The position numbers were made by a program, and so were the translations under genes. A stretch of 64,000 bases of DNA from assembly GCF_026340305.1 (NCBI RefSeq), contig NZ_JAPEPI010000003.1:124001-188000 (forward strand), read 5' to 3'. Of the stretch, positions 16,974 through 25,795 are shown piece after piece (positions within the stretch are counted from its first letter, which is position 1; the number at the start of each line of letters is the position of its first letter). Under the pieces are notes generated by a model, which was given only the letters and a program-made list of their open reading frames with translations, had not been told where the DNA came from and did not search any database. The DNA is from Streptomyces sp. NBC_01381. GTDB lineage: Bacteria > Actinomycetota > Actinomycetes > Streptomycetales > Streptomycetaceae.

Positions 16974-18299
16974 GTGTTCGCCGCGTGGCGTCAGCCGCGG
17001 GCGATACTGTGGACCACGGCGGCCGTTGTGGGCCTCGGATTCCTCATCGTGCTGGAGATCGCCGCGCGTCACTACGGCGTACCGGGGCCGATGGCCAACC
17101 AGGTGCGAGAGGTGATATTCGCACCCAAATCGGGGCCGTTGTTGTACGCCGGCATGGCGTTGATGATGGTGGTCCTCACCTGGCGTCAGCGGTTCATCGC
17201 GGTCGGTTTCGCGATCGGCATCGACCTCGTCTTCCTGCTGGTTCGCTGGGTGCTCGACGCCAAGATGATGTTCGGCAACGGTGCGTTGTGGGTGCTTCTG
17301 GCCTATGGGGTCATCGCCGTCACGCGCCGCACCGGCTCGGAACGGATTCTGCTGCTGAAGGGCGTGGGTCTCGGCCTGCTGCTGGTGGCCGGCCGCAAGA
17401 CGGGCGACACCTGGCTCCTCATCACCTCCAAGACCCGCCCGCTGGTGCTCGACCAGTACCTGGCCAGCGCCGATCACGCGTTGGGCAATCCGTCGTGGGT
17501 GGCGGGCCGGATCGTCGAGGCCACCGGCTCGATCGGCGCCCATGTTCTCGACTACGTCTACATTCAGCTCGCGGTGGCCGCGGTCGTCGTCACGGTGTAC
17601 CAGCTGCGCAACGTGGCCGCCGAGCGCCGCTTCCCGGGCCACCATCTGGTGCGTACGTTCCTGGTCATCGGCCTGCTCGGGCCGGCGATCTACATGATCT
17701 TCCCGGTGGTCGGACCGATCTTCGCCTACGGCACCGGCGCCTTCGGTACCGGCGCCGAGCACTTGGCGGTGGCCAATCTGTGGCCGGACACGCCGCCGCC
17801 GATCGGTAATCCGCAACCGATGCCGTTCGACGAGCTCACCCCTCGCAATTGCATGCCCAGCCTGCACACCGCGTGGGCCACCGCGATCTTCATTCATTCC
17901 CGCAAGGGGCCACGCATTCTGCGCTACGCAGGCACGTTCTGGCTGATCGCCACCCTCGGCGCAACGCTGGGATTCGGCTATCACTACGGCGTGGATATCG
18001 TTGCCGGCGTGGTGTTCGCGTTCACGATCGACGCGGCGCTGCGCGCGCACGACCGCGGCTGGGACCGGCACGGAATCCAGCTGGTCGCCTACGGCGTAAC
18101 GGTCTTCGCTCTGTTCCTGGTGTCGTATCGCTACCTGCCGGTGGAGATGTCCGAATATCCGTGGGTGTTTGGACCGCTTCTTATTCTCGCGATGGCCTCG
18201 GTGGTCTACGGCTATATGCGGACCAGCAAGCTGTGGGAGCCGAAGGCGGCCGTACCAGCGCAGCGATCCGAAACGGAACCGCAACCCGAACTCGTGTGA
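16974..18299 (+). CDS. PAP2-superfamily integral membrane protein
   Basis: About 441 residues with eleven or so hydrophobic helices. The phosphatase signature of the PAP2/inositol-phosphotransferase type is in the C-terminal half: CMPSLHTAW (PSxH) followed by GFGYHYGVDIVAG (HxxxD). Enzymes of this class cleave or transfer lipid-linked phosphate groups on the outer membrane face; the substrate here is unknown. The frame is open from a TTG at 16926, but the first codons there (ATA TCT ATA) are atypical. The GTG at 16974, with GGAG upstream, is preferred. It lies downstream of the mycocyclosin-type operon but has its own AT-rich leader, so a functional link is uncertain. Confidence 0.8.
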   Translation: MFAAWRQPRAILWTTAAVVGLGFLIVLEIAARHYGVPGPMANQVREVIFAPKSGPLLYAGMALMMVVLTWRQRFIAVGFAIGIDLVFLLVRWVLDAKMMFGNGALWVLLAYGVIAVTRRTGSERILLLKGVGLGLLLVAGRKTGDTWLLITSKTRPLVLDQYLASADHALGNPSWVAGRIVEATGSIGAHVLDYVYIQLAVAAVVVTVYQLRNVAAERRFPGHHLVRTFLVIGLLGPAIYMIFPVVGPIFAYGTGAFGTGAEHLAVANLWPDTPPPIGNPQPMPFDELTPRNCMPSLHTAWATAIFIHSRKGPRILRYAGTFWLIATLGATLGFGYHYGVDIVAGVVFAFTIDAALRAHDRGWDRHGIQLVAYGVTVFALFLVSYRYLPVEMSEYPWVFGPLLILAMASVVYGYMRTSKLWEPKAAVPAQRSETEPQPELV

Positions 18300-18424
18300 T
18301 TCAGGTTGCGGCAGGTGGTGGGCCGGGCGCTTACCGGGTGGGGTCGGGAAGCTGAACGTGTGCGGGCGAAGAACTGCCTGGCACAGGCTTCCCGGCCCTC
18401 CCCCGCATCCCGTTCGGCCGGGTG

Positions 18425-19708
18425 CTATCGGGACGCGAGGGCCTGCCGTGTGACGTTCCTGAGGAACAGCACCGGTGTCGCCGCCGTGGCCACGGCGAAC
18501 ACTCCGAAGGCCGGCCGCATGCCGCCCAGCTCGGCCAGCAGGCCCACCAGGGCCGCGCCCAGCGGCATGGCGCCGAAGCTGAAGAGCCGGGCCGCCGCGC
18601 CGTAGCGGCCGAGCATCGCGTCGGGGACCATGCGCTGGGTGATGGTGCGGGCGTTGACCGTCCAGAGGGTGCCGCCCATGCCGCCGAGGAAGGCTCCCAC
18701 CGCCACGGCCGCGATGTTGGTGGTGAGGGCGGGCAGCGCCACCATCGCGGTGGTGCCGACCAGGTCGGCGAACATCGCCCAGCGAGCGCCGAGCAGCCGG
18801 TTCACCCAGGTCACGGCCACCGTGCCGGCCACACCACCGACCCCCAGGGCGCTGAGGACGATGCCGTACTCCTGCGGCCCCAGCTCCATGGCCTGCTGTG
18901 CGTAGAGCGGCATGAGGGCCAGCCAGGCGCCCCAGACGGCGGCGAGTACGGCGACGACCAGCGAGAGCGTGCGCAGCACCGGGTCGCCCCAGAGGAACCG
19001 CAGCCCTTCGGCGATGCGGCTGTTGACCGAGACGGGAGCGGCGTCCGCGGCGGGCCGGGCGGCCTGGAAGCGGCCCACCAGCAGGAGCAGGGCGAGGGCG
19101 GCGATCGCGTACGAGGCTCCGATCAGGCCGAGCGCGAGGCCGGTCCCCGCGGCAAGGAGCAGCCCGCCGACGAAAGGCCCGGCGAACTCCTGCCCCACGG
19201 TCTCGGCCCCCACCATCCAGGCGTTGGCGCGCTCCCGCCCCGCCGCCGGCACCGCGGCCGGGACCAGCGCGGATGCGGAGGTCGAGGCGAGCACGTCGGC
19301 GACACCGAGGATCACCCCGGCGCTGAAGAGCTGAACGAGCGTGATGCCACCGGTCACGGCGGACCCGGTCAGCCAGCCCATCGCCGCGAGCCGCATCCCG
19401 TTCGCGCCCCAGAGCAGCCGCCGCCGGTCGAAGCGGTCGACGAGCACGCCGATGTGCAGGGCGACGAGCAGCCAGGGCAGCGTGAGGGTCATCGATACGG
19501 CGGTGACCTGGGCGGGCGAGCCGGTGAGCTGGGCCGCGAGCAGGGGCAGGGCCATCTTCATCACGCCGTCGGCGAGGTTGGTCACGGCGGTGAAGCCGAC
19601 CAGAACTGCGGTGTTGCGCCGGCCAGTGTCTGTTGGAGGGCGACCTTCCAGCGTCACACCACCGAGGCCGTTGCCGGTCTCCGTCCGCTCGGGCACTGCC
19701 GTGACCAT
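18425..19708 (-). CDS. MFS exporter, enterobactin-exporter/DHA3-like
   Basis: A 427-residue, 12-helix major facilitator protein. The motif-A-like loop LVDRFDRRRLLWGANGMRL (around residue 85) and the central loop (VNSRIAEGLRFLWGDPVLR) are typical of the DHA3/EntS group of drug exporters. It is divergent from a CGNR-type regulator, and the two share a region containing two related operator-like repeats (19719-19800). This suggests an inducible efflux system. The substrate is unknown. The 3' end converges with the PAP2-type gene. Confidence 0.88.
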   Translation of the reverse strand: MVTAVPERTETGNGLGGVTLEGRPPTDTGRRNTAVLVGFTAVTNLADGVMKMALPLLAAQLTGSPAQVTAVSMTLTLPWLLVALHIGVLVDRFDRRRLLWGANGMRLAAMGWLTGSAVTGGITLVQLFSAGVILGVADVLASTSASALVPAAVPAAGRERANAWMVGAETVGQEFAGPFVGGLLLAAGTGLALGLIGASYAIAALALLLLVGRFQAARPAADAAPVSVNSRIAEGLRFLWGDPVLRTLSLVVAVLAAVWGAWLALMPLYAQQAMELGPQEYGIVLSALGVGGVAGTVAVTWVNRLLGARWAMFADLVGTTAMVALPALTTNIAAVAVGAFLGGMGGTLWTVNARTITQRMVPDAMLGRYGAAARLFSFGAMPLGAALVGLLAELGGMRPAFGVFAVATAATPVLFLRNVTRQALASR

Positions 19709-19718
19709 GACCCTCCCC

Positions 19719-19800
19719 TAACCGTCTAACGCATTAACCGGTTAGGCCACTCTGGCGCACCTCCCCGCCATCACGCAACCGGTAAAACGCTTAGGCGGTA
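19719..19800. promoter_or_regulatory. Paired inverted operator-like repeats between MFS and CGNR genes
   Basis: Site 1 (19719-19744, core ACCGTCTAACG then ACCGGTTA) and site 2 (19776-19800) are the same ~24-bp element in opposite orientations. The reverse complement of site 2 contains ACCGCCTAAGCG then ACCGGTT. Site 1 sits just upstream of the MFS start and site 2 just upstream of the CGNR gene ribosome-binding site. This is the pattern expected of a regulator controlling both divergent promoters. Confidence 0.55.
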
Positions 19801-19832
19801 GAATGGCGGGAACCCGCAGGAGGTGACGCGCC

Positions 19833-20396
19833 ATGCTGGAGCCGCCGGCCTCAGCCGTCCTGGTGGAGGCATTCGCCAACACCGTCGACGTGGAAGAGGC
19901 GAGCGACGAGATCGCCACCCCGGCCGGGCTGTCCCAGTGGCTCACGGGCCGCGGCCTGCTCGACGCGCATGGCGACGTCCCCGTCGACGTCCCTGTCGGC
20001 ATCCCCGCCGACGTACACGCGAGCTATCTGGCCCTGCGCGCAGGCATCCGCGAGGAACTGGGCGGCCACGTCGGCGACACCCCCGACCCGGCCCTGCTCG
20101 CCGCCGCGGACCAGGTACTGGCCCAGCACCCCGTGCGGGTCACGGCACGCGGCTTCCTGACCCCCATGACGGAACTGCCCACCGAGCGCAGGCCGCTGGC
20201 CGCGCTGGCGATCGCATGGAGTGAGCTGGTCACGACCGGGGACGCCGCCCGGCTCAAGCGTTGCGCGGAGCACACTTGTGGCTGGGCGTTCTGGGACGTG
20301 TCGAAGAACCGCAGCCGCCGCTGGTGCTCGATGAAGGTGTGCGGCAACCGCAACAAGAGCCGGTCGTACGCGTCACGGCAGCGGCAGGGGGCGTAG
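19833..20396 (+). CDS. CGNR zinc-finger (ABATE-domain) regulator
   Basis: A 187-residue protein: an ABATE-type N-terminal stress/ligand domain (AFANTVDVEEASDEIATPAG) and a C-terminal treble-clef zinc finger with CAEHTCGWAFWDVSKN, WCSMKVCGNRNKSR. The CGNR motif is diagnostic and the four cysteines are all present. AGGAGGT precedes the ATG. Divergent to the MFS exporter across paired repeats, it probably controls that exporter. Confidence 0.88.
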   Translation: MLEPPASAVLVEAFANTVDVEEASDEIATPAGLSQWLTGRGLLDAHGDVPVDVPVGIPADVHASYLALRAGIREELGGHVGDTPDPALLAAADQVLAQHPVRVTARGFLTPMTELPTERRPLAALAIAWSELVTTGDAARLKRCAEHTCGWAFWDVSKNRSRRWCSMKVCGNRNKSRSYASRQRQGA

Positions 20397-20432
20397 TGAT
20401 CATCTGTAGTCGCCGCCCGTTAGTCTTCCGGC

Positions 20433-21850
20433 GTGCATGCGTACGAGGAACTCACGTCAGCAGAGCGCCAGTTGTGGGATGCCTACCCCACGGGCGGTTC
20501 AGTGGACTTCCGTACGGGTGGTCCAGAGGATGACCCCGAGCACGGGGATGGATGGGGCGACGCGCGGACGGTCAGGGCCAGTGTCGTGGGAGCCCTGCTC
20601 CTCGGGGGGAACCCGGGCCAGCCGGGGAGTGTCCCGGCGCTGCGGCTCGCGGGCGCCCGGATCAGCGGCACCCTCGATCTCAGCGAGGCCGAGATCGGGC
20701 ACGGCATGTGGTTCGACGGGTGCTGGTTCGAGCAGGGCGTCAGGCTCTACGGAGCGGCCACCCGGACGATCGAGATCAAGGGCAGCAGGCTTCCGGGACT
20801 CGACCTGACCATGGCCCGGGTAGAGGGAAGGGTCGCCTTTCGCCGCACGGTTCTCAACGGCAGGCCCTCGGCGCCTGGGCTGTCGTTGCCGGCGGACTCG
20901 TCATGGAAGGCGGCCTGTTCTGCCGTAGAACCACCGTCCACGGCGGGATACGTCTCCTGGGTGCGCAACTGCCCGGCGGCTTGCACATGGAGCAGGCACA
21001 GCTGCACCATCCAGATGGCGTCGCGCTCCTCGCCGACCATGCGGTGGCGAGCACCATGGCGCTGTCCGAGGGCTTCACGGCCGAAGGGACCGTCAGCCTC
21101 CGCGGCGCGCAGATAGCGGACCAACTCACCCTCGACGGCGCCGTTGTACGGGCCGACGGCACGGCGCTGGACTGCGCGCGCATGCAGGCAGGAGTCTTCG
21201 TCTTCACCCCGGTGGAGCCCCCGTCGGGGCTGATGGACCTGCAGGACGCGCGGGCCGCGACCATCCGTGACCGAGAAGATGTGTGGCCGGACACCGTACG
21301 CCTGCAGGGCTTCACCTACGGCTCTCTCCACGAGAACGGCGAAGTCCAGGAGCGCTCCGTGGAGCGCCGCGTGGCGTGGATTCGGCGGCATCCGGGCTAC
21401 GCCGCCCAGCCGTACGAGCAATTGGCCGCCTGGTACCGGCAGATCGGCCATGACGACGACGCCCGGCGCGTCCTGCTGGTCAAACAGTGCCACCGCAGGA
21501 AGACGCTGGGCCTGCCCGCCCGGCTGTGGGGACACCTCCTGGACGCCGCCGTCGGCTACGGCTACCGCCCCTGGCTTGCGGGCGTGTGGATCGCGGCGCT
21601 CATCCTGCTCGGCACCACGGTCTTCAGCGCCCACTCACCCCGGCCGACCGAACCCGGCCAGGTGCCCCCGTTCAACGCCTTCGTCTACACCCTCGACCTC
21701 CTGATCCCCATCGGCGGTCTCGGCCAGCGCACCTCCTGGTACTGGCAGGGAGGGGCACCTTCCTGGCTGTCCTACACCCTCATCGCTGCGGGATGGATCC
21801 TGACGACGGCGGTACTCGCCGGGATCACGCGCACCCTGAACAGGAACTGA
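20433..21850 (+). pseudogene. Membrane-anchored right-handed-helix protein, frameshifted
   Basis: This resembles the Streptomyces proteins usually labelled membrane-associated oxidoreductase. The N-terminal half starts at GTG 20433 (HAYEELTSAERQLWDAYPTG, SGTLDLSEAEIGHGMWFDGC). Near 20885 the coding text moves to another frame (GGLVMEGGLFCRRTTVHGGI) and runs on to 21850. Regular SLRGAQIADQLTLDGA-type strands suggest a pentapeptide-like beta-helix, and two helices near the C-terminus (AGVWIAALILLGTTVF, LIAAGWILTTAVLAGI) anchor it. One base insertion or deletion accounts for the break, so a sequencing error is possible. Function is unknown. Confidence 0.75.
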
Positions 21851-21884
21851 CCCCGTTTCGCCTGGTGTACTGCGGCCTTGTGCA

Positions 21885-22751
21885 TTACAAGACCGGCGGC
21901 CCCTGCTCAATGCGGCGCAGCACCGAGGTGAGCCGGTGGAGGGCTTCGGTGGTCTGGAGCTGTCGCTCGTCCCACCAGGTGGCTCCCGCCTCGGCCAACG
22001 GGGCGAGCAGGTCACGGGTCTTGGCGGTGTCGCCGCCCGGCGTGGCGCCTCCGAGGACGATCTCGAAGGGGGTGTCGGAGCGGTCCTCGCGCTGCTTGTG
22101 CACGTACGCAACCAGGTCGCGGACCTGGTCGGCGGGCGGCACGTGGCCGTGCCTGGCATCGGTGAACAGCGGGACCGCGCCGTCCCAGCGGGCGGCCCGG
22201 CGCATCGGCGGGCGGTTCGGCCAGAAGCCGGCGACCCAGACCGGGGGCCGAGGGCGTTGCACCGTGGCGGGCAGCAAGGTCACGTCCCGTACCCGGTAGT
22301 GCCGTCCGTCGTGGTTCACCGGCTCGCCCGACCAGTAGCGCTGCAGCAGGTCCAGGCCCTCGTCCAGTCGCTCGGCCAGGACCTTCGGGTCCGTGGCGTC
22401 ACCGAAACTCTCGTACTCGTCCTCGACGGGCCCGCCAAGCCCCGTAGCGAAGGTGACCCGACCACCGCTCACCGCATCCAAGGTCGCCACCTGGCGGGCG
22501 AGTTGCTGCGGGCGCCGCCGGGCGACCGGCGTGACCAGCGTGCCCAGCCTGATCCGGGAGGTCGCCAACGCCGCGGCAGTCAGCAGCATCCACGGGTCCC
22601 CGAAGGGCAGGCCCGCGTGCTTGCGATGCAGCACGTGGTCCCAGACGAACAGGCCGTCCCAGCTTGCTTGTTCCGCCGCTGCGGCCACCTTCGCCACGGC
22701 CTTGGGGTCGGCGAAGTCACCAAAGTTTGGGATGTTGACCGAGAAGCGCAT
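21885..22751 (-). CDS. LLM-class flavin-dependent oxidoreductase
   Basis: A 288-residue luciferase-like monooxygenase-fold protein. The start region MRFSVNIPNFGDFADPKAVA, WDGLFVWDHVLHRK, SRIRLGTLVTPVARRRPQQL and GGRVTFATGLGG are typical of the F420- or FMN-dependent LLM family. An ATG six codons upstream is possible, but the family start fits 22751. The C-terminal ~50 residues are variable, so neither cofactor nor substrate can be fixed. It converges with the frameshifted membrane-protein gene. Confidence 0.88.
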   Translation of the reverse strand: MRFSVNIPNFGDFADPKAVAKVAAAAEQASWDGLFVWDHVLHRKHAGLPFGDPWMLLTAAALATSRIRLGTLVTPVARRRPQQLARQVATLDAVSGGRVTFATGLGGPVEDEYESFGDATDPKVLAERLDEGLDLLQRYWSGEPVNHDGRHYRVRDVTLLPATVQRPRPPVWVAGFWPNRPPMRRAARWDGAVPLFTDARHGHVPPADQVRDLVAYVHKQREDRSDTPFEIVLGGATPGGDTAKTRDLLAPLAEAGATWWDERQLQTTEALHRLTSVLRRIEQGPPVL

Positions 22752-22952
22752 TCCCGCATCCTGCTGCACGGCATCGGGTGCGGCAACCGGTTAGCGAACC
22801 GCCGAACCGCCACACCACAGCGGCCCGTCCGGCGTCAGGACTCCCCCGCCCACCGGCCCGGTGAGACGCTGGGAGCGGACTCCTCGGGCGGTTGGAGCAG
22901 GCGCGTCGCCCGTGGGTGGCTGGGTCGTTGGGCAGCGCGCGGAGAGAACGGG

Positions 22953-24518
22953 ATGTCGGCAGAGGGACAGAGAGCCGTGGGGGACGCGGGAGAGCAGTGG
23001 CAGGACGGCCGGCTGGGCGGGCTGCTGCGTGAGGTGAGACGTCAGGCGTCGTGCGGGGCCGGGGCCGACGCGGGCAGGATTCTCGACTGGCTGCATCAGC
23101 AGACCGGCGTCGATGCCGCGGTGGTCGCCGACGACGCGATGACGGTGGAGTCGTCCACGGCAGGGTTTCCGCGGGACGTGTTGGGCTCGCTCGCCGGGCT
23201 GCTCGGGCGCTTGTCCGGTGGGCAGTTGGCCGCGGCGGCGGCCCAGGCCGAAGGGCTGCACGTGCGTTGTGAAGCCCTCGGGCCGTACGAGCCGCGTCCG
23301 GTGCTTGTGGTGGTCGGGCGCTCCGCGCCGAGTCCGGAGACCGTCGCGCTCACCTCGCACGCCGGCCAGGTGCTCGCCTTGCTGCGCCGCGCTGACGGCG
23401 TGGACCGGGCTCGGCGGGACTATCACGACAAGGCACGCCAGTTGCGGTTCGCCGTACTGCACGGGCTGTTGACGGGGGGTCCCTTGCTGGCCCGGCGGAT
23501 GACGACCGGTGCCGTTCCGCCGCTGCTGGACGCCGATCGGCTGCGCGTGCACCTGCTGCGCTGCCCGTCGGCCGACCGTGACCGGATCGCTCGGGTTCAC
23601 CAGGATCCGTACGGCTACCACGGGCAGGCTCTGATGGTGCACTGCCCCGTGTTCAAAGAGCACTTGATCTGCCTCATCGCCGACGACGACGGCACGCCCG
23701 GGGGATCCGGCGGCGCCGGCAGCCAGGGCCGCTCTGGCAGCTCCCGCGGCTCCGGCGGGCCGGCGCGCGGCCTTGGAGAGACGCTGCGTCTGCTCGTACG
23801 CGACGATCCGCGCTATGCGCTGGGGGTCAGCGGCGCGCAGCCCCTCGGCGCGACGGCCGAGGCCTACAGCCAGGCCGCGCACGCGCTGGCCGCCGCCCGT
23901 ACCACTCCCGGCCGTGTGGCCCATTACCACGGTCAGACGCCGCTGGCGGGCATCCTTCCCGCTCAGCCCGCGCGCGCCTGGGCCCGCGCCCTTCTGCGTC
24001 CGCTGGACTCGGTCCCGAAGGCCAGTGCCGACATCACCCGGCTGGCCGTGAGCGTGCCCCGGTCCGGTGTGGCCCGGCTGCTCGGCCTCAGCCGCAATAC
24101 CGTCGCCGCGCATCTCCGGCGCGCCGAACTCGCCCTGGGGCAGGACCTGTCCGACGTCCGCTCCCGCGCCGCCGTCCACTTGGCCATCGCTCTGGGCAAC
24201 TCATGCGCGGGCCCCGAACCCGATCAGCATCAACTGCCGCCCGCGCTGCCCGACTTGCTGAGCAACGAGCCCGCCGCCGCCTGGGCCCAGACGATCCTGC
24301 GCCCCCTGCACGCGCGGCATCGCCGCACTCTTCAGGCGTGGATCGACGCCAACACGGACGCCCAACAGGCCGCCCGCCGCATGGACATCAGCCGCAACAC
24401 GGTACGGGCCCACCTGCGCACCGCAGAGGCCGTCCTCGGGCTTGATCTGCTGACCACCGGCACCGGCGCCCACGACGTCGTCCACGCCCTGGACATCACC
24501 GCGGCACGGGCCCTGTGA
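22953..24518 (+). CDS. PucR/CdaR-like transcriptional regulator with two C-terminal HTHs
   Basis: A 521-residue regulator. The N-terminal sensory region is followed by a CdaR/GGDEF-like middle domain and two helix-turn-helix segments of the PucR kind: SGVARLLGLSRNTVAAHLRR near residue 375 and AARRMDISRNTVRAHLRTAE near 480. A Gly/Ser-rich linker (GGSGGAGSQGRSGSSRGSGG) interrupts the middle domain. The ATG at 22953 has GGAGAG upstream. Its targets are unknown; it stands alone and is followed by ~250 bases without a gene. Confidence 0.82.
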   Translation: MSAEGQRAVGDAGEQWQDGRLGGLLREVRRQASCGAGADAGRILDWLHQQTGVDAAVVADDAMTVESSTAGFPRDVLGSLAGLLGRLSGGQLAAAAAQAEGLHVRCEALGPYEPRPVLVVVGRSAPSPETVALTSHAGQVLALLRRADGVDRARRDYHDKARQLRFAVLHGLLTGGPLLARRMTTGAVPPLLDADRLRVHLLRCPSADRDRIARVHQDPYGYHGQALMVHCPVFKEHLICLIADDDGTPGGSGGAGSQGRSGSSRGSGGPARGLGETLRLLVRDDPRYALGVSGAQPLGATAEAYSQAAHALAAARTTPGRVAHYHGQTPLAGILPAQPARAWARALLRPLDSVPKASADITRLAVSVPRSGVARLLGLSRNTVAAHLRRAELALGQDLSDVRSRAAVHLAIALGNSCAGPEPDQHQLPPALPDLLSNEPAAAWAQTILRPLHARHRRTLQAWIDANTDAQQAARRMDISRNTVRAHLRTAEAVLGLDLLTTGTGAHDVVHALDITAARAL

Positions 24519-24768
24519 GCATCGTGCACAACAAGCGCCCTCAGTTGAGCACCGTGCACACTGGCCGCAGGGCGCGGTGGCTTCTAGCGTGGTCATGACC
24601 GCCCGTACACCAGACGCTGCCGGCCCCTGACCAGGACCGGCGGACCGCACTGAAGGGCCGCACCTGCCTCCCTCGGTGTTTCGGACCTGCCCGAACGGTG
24701 CCGGCCGCAAGGAACAGAGCGAGCCAGCGTATGCAGGACGACGCTGTAGCGGACTATCGGGGGATGCC

Positions 24769-25795
24769 GTGCTGCGCATGCACTTCACTGAAGGAGATCT
24801 GTCGCGGACCAGGGTGGCCGACGGGCCTGACCCGTTGTGGGAAATCGTCCTGAGCATGCATCAACTCCAGGAAGGAGGAAGGAGCGTGCAGGCCGCCGCC
24901 GCGGGACGGACACGTCCCGATCGGCGGAAGATGCTGAGTGCGCTGGCCCCGCTGATGCCGGCTCGCGGCTACTTTCCGGATTTCCTGACTCCCGCCGCGG
25001 CGTCGGACGGCCTGGACAGTGGGATCGACGCCGTGCTGTCCACTCCGAAGCCGCGGCTGCGCGCCGAACTCTCCCTGCTGGCACAGGACAACGCACTGCC
25101 CTCCTGGACACGTTCCCTCGCCGACGGCGACGTCGACGCCTTGCGCCGGCTGGGCCGCGCCCTGCACCAGTACCACTCGAGCGTCCTCGGCCCCAGATGG
25201 CGCGACGTCGCCACGCGCGTCGAGGCCGACCGGCGCCACCGCACCGGAGTGCAGTGCCGCGCCGGGACAGAGGCGATGCTGCGCACCTTCGGGCCCATGC
25301 TGCACTGGCAGCCCTCGGTGCTGACCGCCCACTACCCGGTCGACAGGGAGGTCCATCTGGGCGGGCGCGGACCGCTGCTCGTCCCGTCGTATTTCTGTCG
25401 CCGTACGCCGGTCGCCCCTCCTGGACGACAGGCTGCTGCCCGTTCTGGTCTACCCGGCGCGCCCGCTCCTGCCGGACACGATCACGCCGGACTCCAGGCT
25501 GGCGCCCCTCCTTGGGCACACCCGCGCGGCGGTGCTGCAGACACTCCAAGAACCCCACACCACCACGGAGTTGGCGGAACACGCCGGAGTGTCGCTGTCG
25601 TCGGCGAGTGAGCACGCGGCGGTACTCCGCAGGGCCGGTCTTGTGGCCAGCGTGCGGGAGCGCCAGCAAGTCCGGCACATACTCACGCAATTGGGCGCCG
25701 ATCTGCTCAGCGCCGGAGCGCCGACTTCCCTGGTCCAGAGCAATTCGGTTGCCCGGAGCACCTTGCGGCCGCGACACTGCGCCCACCATGACTAG
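24769..25795 (+). pseudogene. ArsR-like/DUF5937 winged-helix regulator, frameshifted
   Basis: The first frame from GTG 24769 reads VLRMHFTEGDLSRTRVADGP, PDPLWEIVLSMHQLQ, and continues to SYFCRRTPVA near 25405. Another frame then takes over with PLLDDRLLPVLVYPARPLLP, VLQTLQEPHTTTELAEHAGV, SLSSASEHAAVLRRAGLV (the winged helix) to the stop at 25795. A single-base shift explains this; either decay or a sequencing error is possible. The stop overlaps the start of the downstream MFS gene, so the two were translationally coupled and the regulator probably controlled it. Confidence 0.78.
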
